From Miscanthus floridulus (lineage: Eukaryota; Streptophyta; Magnoliopsida; Poales; Poaceae), in the NCBI RefSeq assembly GCF_019320115.1, contig NC_089591.1, forward strand, positions 58,094,078 to 58,158,077: a stretch of 64,000 nucleotides of DNA, in the 5' to 3' direction. The notes beneath the pieces were generated by a model, which saw only the letters and a list, made by a program, of their open reading frames with translations, was not told the origin of the DNA and made no database searches. The position numbers and the translations under genes were made by a program. Positions 1 through 12,552 of the stretch are shown here, one piece after another (the first letter of the stretch is position 1; each line of letters opens with the position of its first letter).

Positions 1-1524
1 TGGGGCCTGGGGAGGCGCAGAAGTAGGCCCTGTTTCATTGATGCAGTGTCTACCTGTAGAAATACTCTATTTTATTTCAGAAATTATATTATACTGTATA
101 TATATACACTCTATTACAGGAGAAGGAAGGACCAGCCGAGCACGACTGCAGGACATCGGGCCTGGTCTGGCCGGTACATGCAATTGGATTTGTTCTTATT
201 TAAGGCCTCTCTTTTTTTTCAAAGATTATGAGGTTGTTTAGTTCTGTTTCTAGTCTGGATAGTTTTTTTAAGACAAATTGTAGTTAAAATCTTGCTAGTG
301 CTATGCAAGATGCATTTATTTGGTTGCAGGGGCGGAAAGAGAAAGTTGATTTTTTTTAAATGTTAAGGGGACCAACTATATTAAAATTTTAAAATTGATT
401 CGAATTTAAAAAATCAATGGAATTTTTACATTCATATGCCCCCCCCCCCCCCCCCCCTGTCTCCACCCCTCCATGGACCGTCTAAGGCTATATTAAAAAA
501 AATAGTACGTTTGGTGCATGGCTTGACTTACATAGAATCACCGTACAGGGGGCAACAGATCCCGCACGGTGCCCAGCCGAGCTCGTGTGATGGCTGGCGG
601 CGCGCAGGGAGGGGCGGCGGTGGAGCTCGCGTGGAGGAAGGTGGTTGGCAATGCTCGCGCAAGGGCGGAGGAGCTCGCTAACAAGGGCTCGACGACAGTC
701 GTGGTGAGTCCGTGAGTGGACGAGCGCGCGAGGAATGCCCTGCCGCTGTGTTCCCAGAAAGCCAGACGCGGTCGGTGGCTCGGTGCTCTAGCCGAGCCAA
801 GAGCCTAAATAGCCCACCATACATCCCCAAAATGGCTTCCTCAAGTCTGGATAAAAGTTAGCCGCCAACCAACAAATCCTGTATTTGTTTCGTGATAAGT
901 TATGATAGCAACTGCTGAGGTCTCTTACTATGATTAGTGGTTGTTTCGTGGTAACACTTTTCGCACGACGATTGTTCAATTTATTCCAATTTATTCGTCA
1001 TTTGTCATATAAGTATAGTTGTACACTCGTGTAGGATACGTCTCAAACCAATCGTCATTTTTTATTAAAAAAAAAATCGGTCCATCATCGAATACAGATA
1101 CATATTTTAGGTGGAAGGTGCCTGTTTTTAGATAGTCCTATTGTCTATTCCAAACGTAGCATACCCGGTTTAACTCATACAGGTTTTCTAGCACCCGCAA
1201 ACTAAACTATCCCATATGAATGGGATAATCTGCTCTAAACTCGTAATGATTTGACTTGGGAAATTATAAATCTCTTATATTGCAGAGAAATAGGTCACAT
1301 GAAACTGAAAGCCAGCCAGCAACAACATTGAATGGAACAAGAATGCAACACTTGATAGATATCAGAATATAACACTATCTCAGATTTGGAATAGCATTTT
1401 AGACAAAATATCTAAACAAGGCAGTTTAAGATTGACATCTTGACAAGCTAACTGGAAGTAATTCGCGCATTACATTTTCAAGACATCGAAGCATAAAGGA
1501 TCAAAATCAAAACCACAACGCAAT
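1..1524. other. Intergenic, no gene recognised
   Basis: No open frame here resembles a known protein. The segment is AT-rich, with a GC-rich patch near 540-780 and a 19-base C run at 439-457. It lies downstream of RPL14, whose 3' UTR should occupy roughly 1300-1524 on the minus strand. A splice-acceptor-like site near 118-120 is followed by a short open frame, but nothing supports an exon. Confidence 0.5.
439..457. repeat. Poly-C homopolymer, 19 bases
   Basis: An uninterrupted run of 19 C. It is one of three C or G runs of 19-22 bases in the window. The others are at 6602-6622 and 63239-63260. Confidence 0.9.
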
Positions 1525-3697
1525 CTAAGCAGCAGCAGACACCTTTTTAAGCTTAGCAAGCTCTTGCCTGATGGCACCACCCCTCTGTTCAAATGACAAC
1601 CATAACATATTAGGGCATAAGCAGAATAGATACACTAAAACTACTCAGGGAATGTGTCAAACCTTGATCTTCGCCAACATGACCTTGAACCTGTCAAAGT
1701 CATTGAGAGATGCTCTCCTCTTCTGGACAATCAGCTTTTTGCCCCATGAGCTATTCTCCCACTTACTTTTCACATCTGCAATTAGGACATGATCAGTGGT
1801 CTATAGACATCAGGTAGATATCAAAGAATAACTCCAGGGACAGTTAATCACCAGCTTCCTCCATTGCCTTAATCAATGTAGTCTTCTTTGGGACACGTTT
1901 AATGTCAATCTTGATATCAGTCAGGGAAAGCCGCTTGAAGTTCATTTGGCAACGGACCATGTCGGGGGCATCCACAAGGGCCTAATACCAGACAGAAAAG
2001 ACACTTAAAACTTCAACCAGAAAGCAAGTCAATGATGATTATCATCGGTCAAATAGCTATTAGTAAGCAATTTCAGTTTAGTACATAGTGGGCTGGCCAA
2101 GCAGAACCCATTGACATAATTATCAAGAAATAATAAACAATTGTCATTTTTTATCCACAACAGCAAAGCCAAAATTCATTACCAAGAAGCAATGAAATTA
2201 CAAGCGCTTTGTTCAATCACACAGCAATGCATAGAAACGATATTAAGTGCCTGCGCCTCTGATCACAAAGGGTTCGGCCAGCTAGGCAAACTTTCCCAAA
2301 TGACCTACCTAAAGATTATCAGGAAACTAATAAAGAAGCCATAGCAGACAAAATATAAACTTTAAACTAGTAGAAAGTGTTTTAATACTGAAGGTACACA
2401 TCAACTTCACATGATGATTTAATGAATGGATCATTGTAATCACAGAAAATCAATAGACTTGAAGAGACAAGAGTTGATTTCGTTTACAAGGAAATGACTA
2501 ATCCATATTTGTCGATCAAAATTCAATAATGCCATATATTGAGATCATCAGATCAATACAGTATATTGCTTAATGCAAGCATGTCGGTATGTCATTTCTA
2601 AAAGGGCAAAAAAAACAAGGCAGATCACATTGCTATCAACAAATTCGAAAACCACTAACTGCATTGCTGCATCATATATAGAACATGAAAATGCCACATA
2701 AAACTAAGTGAACCAACATTGCAGACAAATTTCTGTAGGTGAGCTCACAAAAAACTCAGAGCAGATATATACAGTGGTATATGCTTTGTCTGGTAAAAAA
2801 AATACCAGACACGTGGCTTTAGAAGGTCTTCAATGTGTCTTCAAATTTAAGAGATTTTGCAAAGATTTTAAATACAAAACTACACATATAATTTACATGT
2901 TTTCAAACTAAATAATGTAATAGTTTTTTATGTTTCTCATTCTTATTAAAGTTTGACCAAATAGTGTCCTAACCCCTAAACATGTTTTTGTAACCAGAGA
3001 AGTACTTCGCTTGCCAACTTAACTACAAATGGCATATGTACATAATTAGACAGAACATTTCAATTAATTTCAGTAAAATGATTGCAACGAGCTAAGGTGT
3101 TCCATATGTGAAAGGGCATTTCGCAAGAAATTCGCTGCCTAAACATTCAGAATTAACTGGTAAAAGGTGGATCAACCATTCTCATAAGAGAATATTATTA
3201 GTATCAACTAGTGACCAGAGTTTACTGTACCAGCTGTGATATAAGTGATGTAGCTAACTTGTACTACACAGATCAAAGCATAACAGTCCACAGAACATCA
3301 AAATGGTCAAATTCAACTGTGCAAGCTACTTCTCTAATGCAGAGACGCACGACCACAGGAACAGTAATGATCAACGACCTAACGCGCGCAACAGAACAAA
3401 AAAAGTTCATAAAACCACAGTACCATCGAACACCTGGCCAAATCCACACATCAGCCCAAGCACGAGAGAGAAGTGATCCAACTCACCCTGTTCTGGTCGA
3501 CGACGTCGACGATAACGACGAGGCGGCCATACTCCTTGCCGTAGTTCACAAGGGCCACTCGCCCGATCTCCACGAACCTCTTGAACGGCTGCAGAACCAC
3601 GACATCAACAAGGTGCGCATAAATTAGCCAACAACACCAACGAAAAAAGCAGCAAAACTCCTCGATGGGGGAAGATATCGCGAGGACATCTTACCAT
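1525..3697 (-). CDS. RPL14: 60S ribosomal protein L14 (eL14)
   Basis: Cytosolic large-subunit ribosomal protein eL14, an RNA-binding component of the 60S subunit. Coding exons in transcript order are 3697-3695, 3588-3487, 1981-1852, 1775-1663 and 1584-1525. They sum to 408 nt, giving 135 residues and a TAG stop, the usual length for plant eL14. All introns are GT-AG and the frame is kept throughout. Exon 1 encodes only the start Met, and exon 2 continues [20 protein letters not shown], the conserved N-terminal KOW-like part. Exon 4 holds the conserved [20 protein letters not shown] segment. The C-terminus is basic and ends KKVSAAA. The ATG at 3697 is chosen because the donor GTAAG follows at once and the join restores the family N-terminus. 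Intron 2 is about 1.5 kb. The gene looks intact. Confidence 0.96.
1982..3486 (-). other. Large intron 2 of RPL14
   Basis: A 1505-bp AT-rich intron with donor GTGAGT at 3486 and acceptor TTAG ending at 1982. No second gene was recognised in it. A small perfect hairpin lies at 2788-2810, with 8-bp arms GTCTGGTA/TACCAGAC around an A-rich loop. I looked for box C/D snoRNA pairs and found no convincing one. Confidence 0.75.
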
Positions 3698-3756
3698 TGT
3701 GGCTGCGGGCGGAGACGGCGGCGGCGGGGGGCGGCGAAGCGGGGTGGGCGGCTGGG

Positions 3757-3945
3757 GAAGAGGGGTTTTGTTGATGCCGCAGACGTATATAGGGAGGAAT
3801 GGATGCGGGTGAGCCGATGGATCTTGGGAAGACGGATTTTAGCCGTCCGATCTAGGTTAGATGAGTTAGAGGCTTTTGAGGCTGATGATTTTGGGCTGGC
3901 TTTGGATAGTACTTGTAAAAATTCTTGGGCTTCATTGTGTGGGCC
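3757..3945 (-). promoter_or_regulatory. RPL14 core promoter: TATA box and site II motifs
   Basis: On the minus strand a CTATATA element (plus-strand 3786-3791) lies about 90 bp upstream of the ATG. Three site II type motifs (TGGGCY as read on the plus strand) follow farther upstream at 3892-3897, 3926-3931 and 3940-3945. Site II elements are known in plant ribosomal protein promoters. The 5' leader is pyrimidine-rich near 3740-3770. The transcription start itself is inferred. Confidence 0.6.
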
Positions 3946-4875
3946 GGGCTGGCATTTGATTGAACTTTATCTCCCATTTTCGGCTGAGTCAGTATTTTCC
4001 GCTCATACGCATGTATTCATCTCAATCCATATTTATTGAAGTGTATTGTAGTGGAATTAAACTAATTTCTATTCTATTCCACCTCAACACATGTGGATTG
4101 AAGGTGGATACACATGTATCTAAACAATGCCTTAATTCAGTTGAGACTTCAAATGGCATGTTTGGTTTGCTCATAAATATGTATCGAGTTAATCTTTGGC
4201 ATATCTCGAAATATGAATAAGTGGAACGTGCCTTATCGCAATTTTAACACCAAATGCAAAATAGTCAGTTTGGCATGGTGTTATCTTTCTCAGGAGCTGT
4301 TTTACTTGGTCAAGGGTCTATGTTGTTTTTGAGGTTGTGTGGAGACTGTGGTGCTAAACTGGTTCGAATGGTATGCCATTTGTGAAGTTAAAAGACCAGA
4401 GCTTGGCTCTAAAACTCAAAAAAAAAATGTACGCAGGCAGCATAAACTTTTTGAGCATAGCAAGTTCGTATTGAAAATTGGGACCCGGATCTGGAGACGA
4501 GGAGAAGAGAGGAAGATTCAGATCACGCCGGTGGTTTGCTTGAGAGAGAAGAACACGCTCCTGCTCCCTGTCCTTTTACATACAACTCCAACGAGCATGG
4601 AGAACGAGCGCGTAGCTCGGTGGCCAGCTTCTCCGGTGTGAGAGCTGCCCGCCCGAGTTCAATGGACCGTGATTTCGATGATCTCAAAAATGACATAGTT
4701 TTCAAATCTGAGTGTAGTTGTAGATTTATTTATATATGGATGATGTGTAATGTGTGTTGAGTGGACGTGCGTGTGTACAAACAAATGCTACAATTATATC
4801 CAGATAAGAGACACACAAAAAAAAAACTCCAACGAGTATGGGCTATCCTAGCATGTCTAGGACTGCTCCATAAAG
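3946..4875. other. Intergenic, nothing recognised
   Basis: AT-rich sequence without a recognisable gene. Short open frames around 4340-4700 have no family resemblance and overlap each other on both strands. Confidence 0.5.
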
Positions 4876-5210
4876 ATCATGTTTGGTTTCTATAGGTGTT
4901 CCTAAAATTCCTGTCACATCGAATATTTAGACACATGCATGAAGTATTAAATATAGACTAATTACGAAACTAATTACACAACTTACGACTAATTTGCGAG
5001 ACTAAACTTTTAAACCTAATTAGTCTATGTTTTGACAACATGATGCTACAGTACATATGCTAATGATAGATTAATTAGGTTTAAAAAATCGTCTCGTAAA
5101 TTAATCTCCATCTATATAATTTGTTTTATAATTAATCTATATTTAATACTCTTTATTAATATCTAAACATTTAATGTGACATGAATTTTAGGAGTGAACT
5201 AAACAACCCC
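4876..5210. mobile_element. Tourist-like MITE (approximate ends)
   Basis: The ends form an imperfect inverted repeat: CCTAAAATTCCTGTCACAT near 4910 pairs with ATGTGACATGAATTTTAGG near 5173-5192, and both outer ends carry a TGTTTRGTT-like block. The interior has the segments aaactaattacac and aaacctaattagtc, shared with the MITE at 32626-32856. No coding capacity. The exact ends and target duplication are unclear. Confidence 0.65.
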
Positions 5211-7168
5211 AAATTCTGCTACCCCGTGCACTCCTCCTGGGCTTCGGATTGTCTTCAGCGTGGGCCGTAGAGTGTGCAGTGGTAACACTCTCAGAAGAGA
5301 GAGGCCGGACGCTTTCGCCAAGCCTTGTTCGTGTTGCCGGCCGCCGCCAAAGCCGGAAAAGGCTCGCGTTTGATGCCTCCGTCATTTGCGCGTGTGGTGT
5401 TTATTATTTGGTACCTCCGGCCAGGTGCTGCCGCGCTGACTGCCTTTATGCCAGGCTTGCGGCTTGCCAGCCGCCTCCTCACCCACGGACACTCCACGAC
5501 AGCGGCACCGGCAGCTCTGCCAGGCCCGTGGCCAAACCGCTCCTTCCGGCTGCCTGCCACTGCTAGAACAACAAGAGAAAGAACAATCAAGTCTTGGAAG
5601 TTTCGCTCTAAACCATTCTGAACCCTTGCATCGGAATTCTGCGCTCGAGATTAAGGGAAACTCCTGCCGTGACTTAAAAAGGAGGAAAGTAACTCAATCT
5701 GAGACGCGATCGATGGCAGCTCATATCCAAAAGATCCTACGAGATCACAGTGCCTCTTCCCACCTTTTTTTCCCCACCCTTTTACCTGGCCACACCTTTC
5801 TTAACGCAACTTACTGTCCATGTGTCTGTAAAAACTGCCAGAACGAAGATCGTACAAGTAATCTGAATCTTTGGGCCGGTTATGGCAATCGATCAAGTGC
5901 CTAGTGTATGCCAGGCGAGAAGTAACTGCACCGCTCTGTGATTTCTCAGCAAACAAGCTGTCAATCCGGATTATGCCCACTGATAAAGGCAGTAATTAAC
6001 ATCGCTCTCGCTGGCCCACTGTTGTGATTAAACTAAACCAAAAAAAAAAGGTTACCACTGCACATCTCAAGACGAGAGGGAAACAGTACCCATCCATCGT
6101 CTGAGCAGGAAGCATCTCTAGAAGACGAATATCATGTGCACATAGACAATGTCTCCGTCTCTTAAAGGAAGAGAACAACGAGGGCTCCCTGCCAAAGGCT
6201 ATGATAAAAAAAAAAAACTTCATTCCATGGCCACCATAGGCTTCTTTTGACCAACTGTTCATTAAGATTCTCCTTTTTTTTTGGTTGTTGTTCCAAGTAG
6301 TGCGACTAGCTAGATTCTTGAGATCTATCTGATTTATTCGTTTCACTTAACTAACTGCATGTGGACAGCGGACTTTGTACCTGAGAATTGATCATCATGC
6401 ACGCATTTATACCTACTATAGGTTCCCAGATGTATACTTACATGTGTATCACAGGGTTGTGGAGCCGCAATGCATCTAGCTAGAATTTTTCTTCAGAATT
6501 TTGGTTTCGAAAGAAGAAACTTCTTGTAACCACATTGACGGGGACAGGACCTAGAGTCGATCCCAAAATACAATCATTCTGCATTATTCCCTCTCTCAAC
6601 ACCCCCCCCCCCCCCCCCCCCCTGATATTTTCGGAGACTTTTAGCGTCCTGCTCCTGAAAGATCATGCCGTCCAGATCCAGCCATCCATGTGTGGGTTGG
6701 TTCATGGGAGCAAAATGGGACAAGTAACTAATCTCCGCACTGCCCATGGCCTGAGCGGCCGGCTGAACTGGAATGCATCTTTCAGGTGTCACATCTCGGA
6801 TAGTCGGATGCCACGTGGCCCTGGCCCCAGTCGAAGCAAATTTCCCGCGTCACCTTTGGAGACTCGGTTGGGTCTTATACTACGCAGATTGCTGTTGTCA
6901 CCTCTGACGTGGTTATTTATGCTGGTTCAGACATCAGGGTCACTGCTGATTTGCTGAATGATGATCACTGTCAGCTTGTGACTGAATTTTCTGAACCTGA
7001 ACTGCAAGGAATTCGATTCGCTCCTCGTCATTCCGATTCTTTTTTTTATATATATGTAAAAAAAGCATCGACCGCACATTCTCGCTTGCAAAAGAAAGGA
7101 CTTTTTATTTGTTCCTTTTGTTAAGGAAGGCGAGAGCTTAATGATTTGATTTGTTTTGTGCCTGACAG
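5211..7168. other. Intergenic or upstream region of the dCTP pyrophosphatase exon
   Basis: A moderately GC-rich stretch at 5220-5560 and a 21-base C run at 6602-6622. I searched all frames for the N-terminal part of a MazG-like enzyme that should precede the exon at 7169 and did not find it. Many short overlapping frames exist on both strands without family resemblance. Confidence 0.5.
6602..6622. repeat. Poly-C homopolymer, 21 bases
   Basis: An uninterrupted run of 21 C within noncoding sequence upstream of the pyrophosphatase exon. Confidence 0.9.
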
Positions 7169-7402
7169 ATTGCTGAAGTCGGGGAGCTGTCAGAGCTGTT
7201 CATGTGGAAAGGGGAGGTGCGGAAGGGCCTCGCGGACTGGGACGAGGCCGAGAAGGAGCACCTCGGCGAGGAGCTCTCCGACGTGCTGCTCTACCTGATC
7301 CGCCTCTCCGACATGTGCGGCGTCGACCTCGGCGACGCTGCCACCAGGAAGATCGTCAAGAACGCCGTCAAGTACCCGGCGCCATCCAAGGAAGGCGCCT
7401 GA
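7169..7402 (+). CDS. dCTP pyrophosphatase 1-like, terminal exon only (MazG-like)
   Basis: The exon follows an acceptor (tgcctgacag) at 7159-7168 and encodes 77 residues to a TGA at 7400-7402. It starts IAEVGELSELFMWKGEVRKG. The all-alpha MazG/dCTPP family hydrolyses dCTP and related nucleotides to the monophosphate and pyrophosphate, cleaning the nucleotide pool. Both metal-binding motifs are present: EXXE as EVGE near the start and EXXD within EELSD about 30 residues later, followed by VLLYLIRLSDMCGVDLG. The C-terminus is short (KYPAPSKEGA). Plant homologues have a further N-terminal segment of roughly 35-50 residues, and I cannot find that exon upstream. The locus may be a truncated or captured copy, or may have a distant or diverged first exon. 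The reading frame itself is intact. Confidence 0.8.
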   Translation: MAEVGELSELFMWKGEVRKGLADWDEAEKEHLGEELSDVLLYLIRLSDMCGVDLGDAATRKIVKNAVKYPAPSKEGA

Positions 7403-9789
7403 TGAGGAACGATACCGCCGCCTCTGCTTCTTTGACGCTTTGCGATGCAGCTGGAACCAGCGAGTGACATGAACTGATGCTTGGTGCTTTTCTTTTGTAG
7501 TGCCTTCTCATTCAAAGGTTAATGCAAATATTGCTCGTCTGATAGCTTCTCTCTTTTCAACTGGAGTCGGGTAGCTTTTATGTCGACTTTGTTATGTCCA
7601 AAACTGTGTGAATCTATAAATGAGCAGAGCAAAACAACTAAACAAGTACTATGAGCAGTTTAAACTGTGCTACACAGAAGATTGCCACAGAACCACTGCC
7701 ACTGGCTGATGGTGATCGGTGTGCCGGAATGGGAACTGTAGCTCTAGCGGCAACTCCCAGCAATTTTGTGGAGGACATGTTCTTATTAAGAACAGTGGAG
7801 AGGAGCAGGTGCAGGTCAGCCTGCAAAGCTCATTTCCTTAGCGCGCTTTAATTTCTCCTCTTTTCGACAGCCCAACTCAGCTAGCCCATGCAGCCCATTC
7901 CCTTGCCTAGCCCAAAAGAAAAGCTCAACAGTGGGCGCACCCAGTTTTTTTTTGTCATCTTCTCCGGCACCAGTAACAAAATAACAATTCGACTTTGCTA
8001 AAAAGAAAAAACTAATAATTCGACCAACCTGACAAAATTGGCCATTCATAAGAAAAAGTGTCAATAGACGTATACCAAAAACTAAAATGACCTATAATTT
8101 AAAACGAACGGAATAGTTTTTCTCCCCAAATTATAAAACCAGACATTAACCCTCCTTCAAGTAGTAAAACTGGTTGTTTTTATGCCTGATGACTGGCAAT
8201 TTTAAAACTAATTGTTGACTATGAATTCCGCATGTCTGTCCTTAACTTCTTCTTTCCTCTCTTTCACTTATGCCTTTGTACGAACACATTAGCGATGTCG
8301 TTGCCATTTGCCCCAATACTAGCACTAGTGTCGGTCCATACCATGCCACTACCAAACAACCTCCTCAACAATAGCACCTGTGACAAGCAACATAACAATC
8401 AAAACCAATCTTGGCCATGTCGCTCTAGCAACTGCCACCATAACAATAGCTTAACGAAACATCACACTCGGACACTAGGATAGTGTCTCGGATGACATCT
8501 CTCACTTGGATCGGTTAAGGATTGTTGCATTTGTCGTAGCGAGTCTTGAGCACTCTCCCATACAAACCATTTGCCATATATAGGATTAATAAGTCTAGTA
8601 TTATGCTTGACAATATATAGGATTAATAAGTCTAGTATTATGCTTGACCATGTAACCTTGTGGATTCAGTGCAATTTGGTGCTCGGAGTAGCTAGAAAGC
8701 TAGTACCCCGACACATTTTGGCCGTTTATTGGTCAACTTGGCCCCGCAAGAGAAAGGTTGAGGTGATGAGTTACCCATTATGGACCATCGGGTCGTGCGG
8801 ACGACGACCTTCGTTCTCTTATGGGTAAAACTTCTACCCTCTACAGAGTTTTGAATGGACTTAACCATTCCGCAGTGCCACACTCCCCATTATAAGTACA
8901 TTCATGATTTCTAGTTCCAAAGTAATTATTGCGATGAAATGACTCATGTAAGATCGAGCCCTACCCTATGCTAATGTTCACTCTTCTTATTATACCACTT
9001 GCTATGCCTGGATTTAGTTGTTAGATAACATTTACTTTATGCATAATTGCTTTTGTGCAAACCAACTTTGCACCTTGGCATAGCGCAAATGTATATTCCC
9101 TTACTTATTATACTAGGCAAGTCCTATGGAGTGCACTTGTGTACTCATGGGGCTACACTTGAGTTTTACAGGTGAGATGGACTCAACCTATGGCTATTTC
9201 TATGTCCCTCATCCTTCAGTGGACTAGGAGTGAAAGCATAGCTATATGAGAGGTGTAGCCAGTGGATGTGGCATGGTTCACATGGGATGTATTTTAAAAC
9301 TTTTGTATAATTAGACTTTCATGTAGTACTTTGGGTAATGTGAAGTTAATGTGTTGAACAACATGTGATGTAACTTGACTAATTTTATGTTAAGTTGAAT
9401 TTCTGTGAGCAATGTATGTTCTTCTTTAGTAATGGATCCTATTTATGCGCGTAGTTGATATCATGGATTGTGCGATTCCAGGGATGACAAAATTAGTCAT
9501 ATTAATTAGAGGGTCATCATAGTGGTCATAATTACAAAGACTATCATTTAGAACCATATGTGTATATATTTTCCCTAAAAGGCAGCTCTAAGGTCATAGA
9601 TATTTCACTGTAGATCTAGAATCAAGCGCTTTTGCACTACAATGAAAAAAACTAATATCACGGCAATCTCAAATGCTAATCTTTTACACAGGTGAATACT
9701 ATGTCCATCCCAAAAAAAATAGTGTTTTAGGATTTTTAGGATAGAGTAGTGCTCAACAGAAATTACACATATATCCCAATTCATTAAAG
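7403..9789. other. Intergenic, nothing recognised
   Basis: The start holds the presumed 3' UTR of the pyrophosphatase exon (to about 7650). The rest is AT-rich without a recognisable gene. It contains a 37-bp tandem duplication at 8576-8649. Confidence 0.5.
8576..8649. repeat. Tandem duplication of a 37-bp unit
   Basis: Two nearly identical adjacent copies at 8576-8612 and 8613-8649, both containing taggattaataagtctagt. This looks like a recent local duplication. Confidence 0.85.
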
Positions 9790-9982
9790 GTACTGAAAGG
9801 ATCTAAACAATGCCTAGAGGGGGGTGAATAGGCGTATCTAAAAATTTATGTGTAATCTCAAAATCAAATATCAATGACAGTCAGAAGTCCCGAAGTTTGG
9901 GCCGGAACTTCCGACAGTCGGAAGTTCCGACGCAAACAGCCGGGAGTTTCGGCACCTACGAGAATTGCACTACAAGTGTGAA
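9790..9982 (-). mobile_element. Copia LTR end fragment with GTCGGAAGTTCCGAC palindromes
   Basis: Begins with a block containing agaggggggtgaataggc, the conserved U5-side block also seen in the copia LTR at 12600-13892. It then holds several copies of an inverted motif around ggaagttcc (9880-9960). The same kind of motif fills the LTR fragment at 26600-27120. No coding sequence. Confidence 0.55.
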
Positions 9983-10645
9983 AGGTCCTAATATGGCTAG
10001 AGGGGGGTGAATAGTCTATTTAAAAACTATAAGATCACTAAAGCAATTGGATTAGTATGACAAATAGCGAAATGCAAACTTGCTCTAGCTCTACAAGGGT
10101 TGCAAGCCACCTATTCAACAATTCTAGTTATTATAATCACTAGGCACACAAATGGCTAAGTCACTACTCACTAAGAGCTCTCACACTTGCTACACTAAAG
10201 AGCTCCACAAGATGATCTTAAGCTACAAAGCAAGCTCTCAATTCTAGCTACACTAAAGAGCTTACTATAACTAGTTTGCTGGAATATAAATGAGTGAGTA
10301 GGGTGATTATACCGCCGCGTAGAGGAGTGAACCAATCACAAAATGAGTACCATCAATCACCAGGAGAATACCAAAGGGCAAGAAACAACCAATTTTTCTC
10401 CCGATGTTCACATGCTTGCCGACACGCTCATCCCTATTGTGTCGACCAACACTTGGTGGTTCGGCGGTTAAGAGGTGTTGCACGAATCTCATCCACATAA
10501 TTGGACACCGTAAGAACCTACCCACAAGTGAGGTAACTCAAAGACATGAGCAATCCACTAGAGTTACCTTTCGACTCTCCATCGGGGAAGGTACAAGTCC
10601 CCTCACAATCACCGGAACCGGCCACGAACACCCCTCTAGATTCTA
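9983..10645 (-). mobile_element. Copia-type LTR fragment
   Basis: Opens TGTGAAAGGTCC and then agaggggggtgaatag, the block that marks the end of the other copia LTRs here. Short near-repeats of ctacactaaagagct occur at about 10190 and 10250. The right part abuts the minus-strand gag remnant near 10646. The family is unassigned and the right end is uncertain. Confidence 0.5.
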
Positions 10646-10652
10646 GCTCGGC

Positions 10653-12552
10653 TTAGACACTCTCTAGATCCTCCATTAGCTTAGTAATGAATAATTTGGT
10701 CTTTCTATTCAAATTTTTAGTTATCATGTTTATTTCTTCATCACTAGATTCATCATCACTAGAGCTATCACTAATATCACTACTAGAGATATCACTAGGA
10801 GGTGGAGGAGATTTGGCCTTTGATTTGGATTTTACCTTCTCACGCTTTGCCACGAGACAAATGTGAGAGGAGTAGTAGTCATCATCGGACATATTGTTGA
10901 AGAGCCTTGGTGTAGGGGATGACTTGTGAATGGCAACAGTTGCAATCTTCTCATCCTCTTCACTTGTGCTCTCTTTAGTTCAGTCCCATTCATGCCCAAT
11001 GTGAGCCTCTCCCACGTTCTTCTTGCTCTTCCTCTGGTCGGCCTTGTCCTCTTTCTTGTATTTGTTGTCCTTGATCTCATATGGATACTTGGCAATGAAG
11101 TGATTAGTGCTACCACAATTGTAGTATGTCCTCTTTTTCTTGTTTGGAAAGTTTCTCTTCACTACCTTGTAGCCTTGCTTCTTCAGCCCCTTGTGAAATC
11201 TCTTCATAAAGAGAGCAACATCATCAATCTTCTCATATTGATCATCATCATTTTTACTTTCACTTGAAGATGATGTGGTCTCTACTCTTTCTTGAACTTG
11301 CTTGCTTGCTTTGGGCTTGCTAGTTGAAGCTTGTTGGTTGATCTTGGACTTGCTTATAGAGCCTTGCTTGCTTGATTTGTTGGCCTTGAGAGCTACATCT
11401 TTGATCTTGATGCCCTCTAGCTTTGCTTTCAATTCTCCAAGTTTCTTCCTCTCATTTGCTTCTTCTCTTTGCATGTCAAAGGTCAAGATCATCCCAAGTA
11501 TATCATTTGGTGTGAAGTACTCAAACTTCTTGTCTCATTAGAGTGACTACGATCTCATTTCTAGGTGAATAAGCTTCCAACATAATCTTGACAACTTTGT
11601 GATCATCTAGCTCATCACAACCATAGCCTCTAATCTTGCCCACCATTGTCATCAACCTATCAAACATCTCTTGTGGCACCTCTCCATCCAATATTACAAA
11701 CCGATTGAGTTTTGACATCAACAAATCAATCCTTGCCTTTCTCACTTTGTCAACCCCTTCATGTGCTAGGTGCAAAGTATCCCATATTTGCTTAGAAACA
11801 TCAACTCCAATCACTCTATTGTACTCATCACCATCCAAGGCACTAAGCAACACACTTGTGGCTTGACCATTGAGGTGAATGATTCTTATCTCTTCTAGCG
11901 TTGGGTTCTTGGGATCAACCGAAGACTCAAATCTATTACAAACAATCTCCCAAATGCCAAGGTGAAGACCTATAAGATAGGCTCTCATCAAGTGCTTCCA
12001 CTTGGCAAAGTTAGTCCCGTTGAAGTGAGGTAACTTGCCTATGGGCACATTGATGAAAGACCTCCGATCATGGTTAGTCATAGGAATAGAAGAGTAGTTA
12101 AAGGATATGGTGGCATATTTGTTGTTGTTGGCCTTTCCCTTTCCTTTCTTTTCCTTCTTGTTCTCCTTTGACACTTGGTATGACTCATCATCATCTCCAT
12201 CTTTGGAACTACTTGATATGCTTGATGATGCACTTGCTGCCTTCTCTTCTTCTTTCTTCTTCTTTCTAGCTTCTCTTCTTTTTCTTCTTGCTTCTCTCTT
12301 GAGCCTTCTTTTTTCTTTCCTTTGCTTCGTCTCCTCTAAACGCTCCTCCTCCTCCTCCTTCTCTCTTGCTTCTCTTTTTAGCTTTCTTGCCTCCTTCCTT
12401 CTTCTTCTCTCATTATCATTGAGAGCTCTTTCAGCATCGATAGCCTCAAGATGTGGTAGTGTGGTATTGCTTGCCATTGACATGCTCAGCTCAATGCTGT
12501 CCGTGTCGACATCCACCGGCTTCACGCCACTAACTCCTCCTCCGGGCTCCAT
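10653..12552 (-). pseudogene. Copia gag polyprotein, frame-broken
   Basis: Starts at an ATG at 12552 (MEPGGGVSG) and runs 343 residues to 11521, then continues in other frames at 10980-11492 and 10653-10892. The first part has a charged coiled-coil-like stretch (residues about 45-110, rich in R, K and E) followed by the gag core with KLPHFNGTNFAKWKHLMRAY, the conserved substrate-capsid region of plant copia gag. The second part carries a degenerate zinc knuckle near 11100, in which YYNCGSTNHFIAKYP has lost the first and last Cys. The third part is an acidic serine-rich segment. Frame breaks and the lost cysteines show it is dead. Confidence 0.85.

Noticed and set aside
2141..2344. Small plus-strand ORF within the RPL14 intron
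   Set aside because: Antisense, short, no family match; expected by chance in AT-rich intron sequence.
1982..3486. A box C/D snoRNA in the RPL14 intron
   Set aside because: A C-box-like TGATGA occurs on the minus strand near 2545, but no matching D box and terminal stem was found at a fitting distance.
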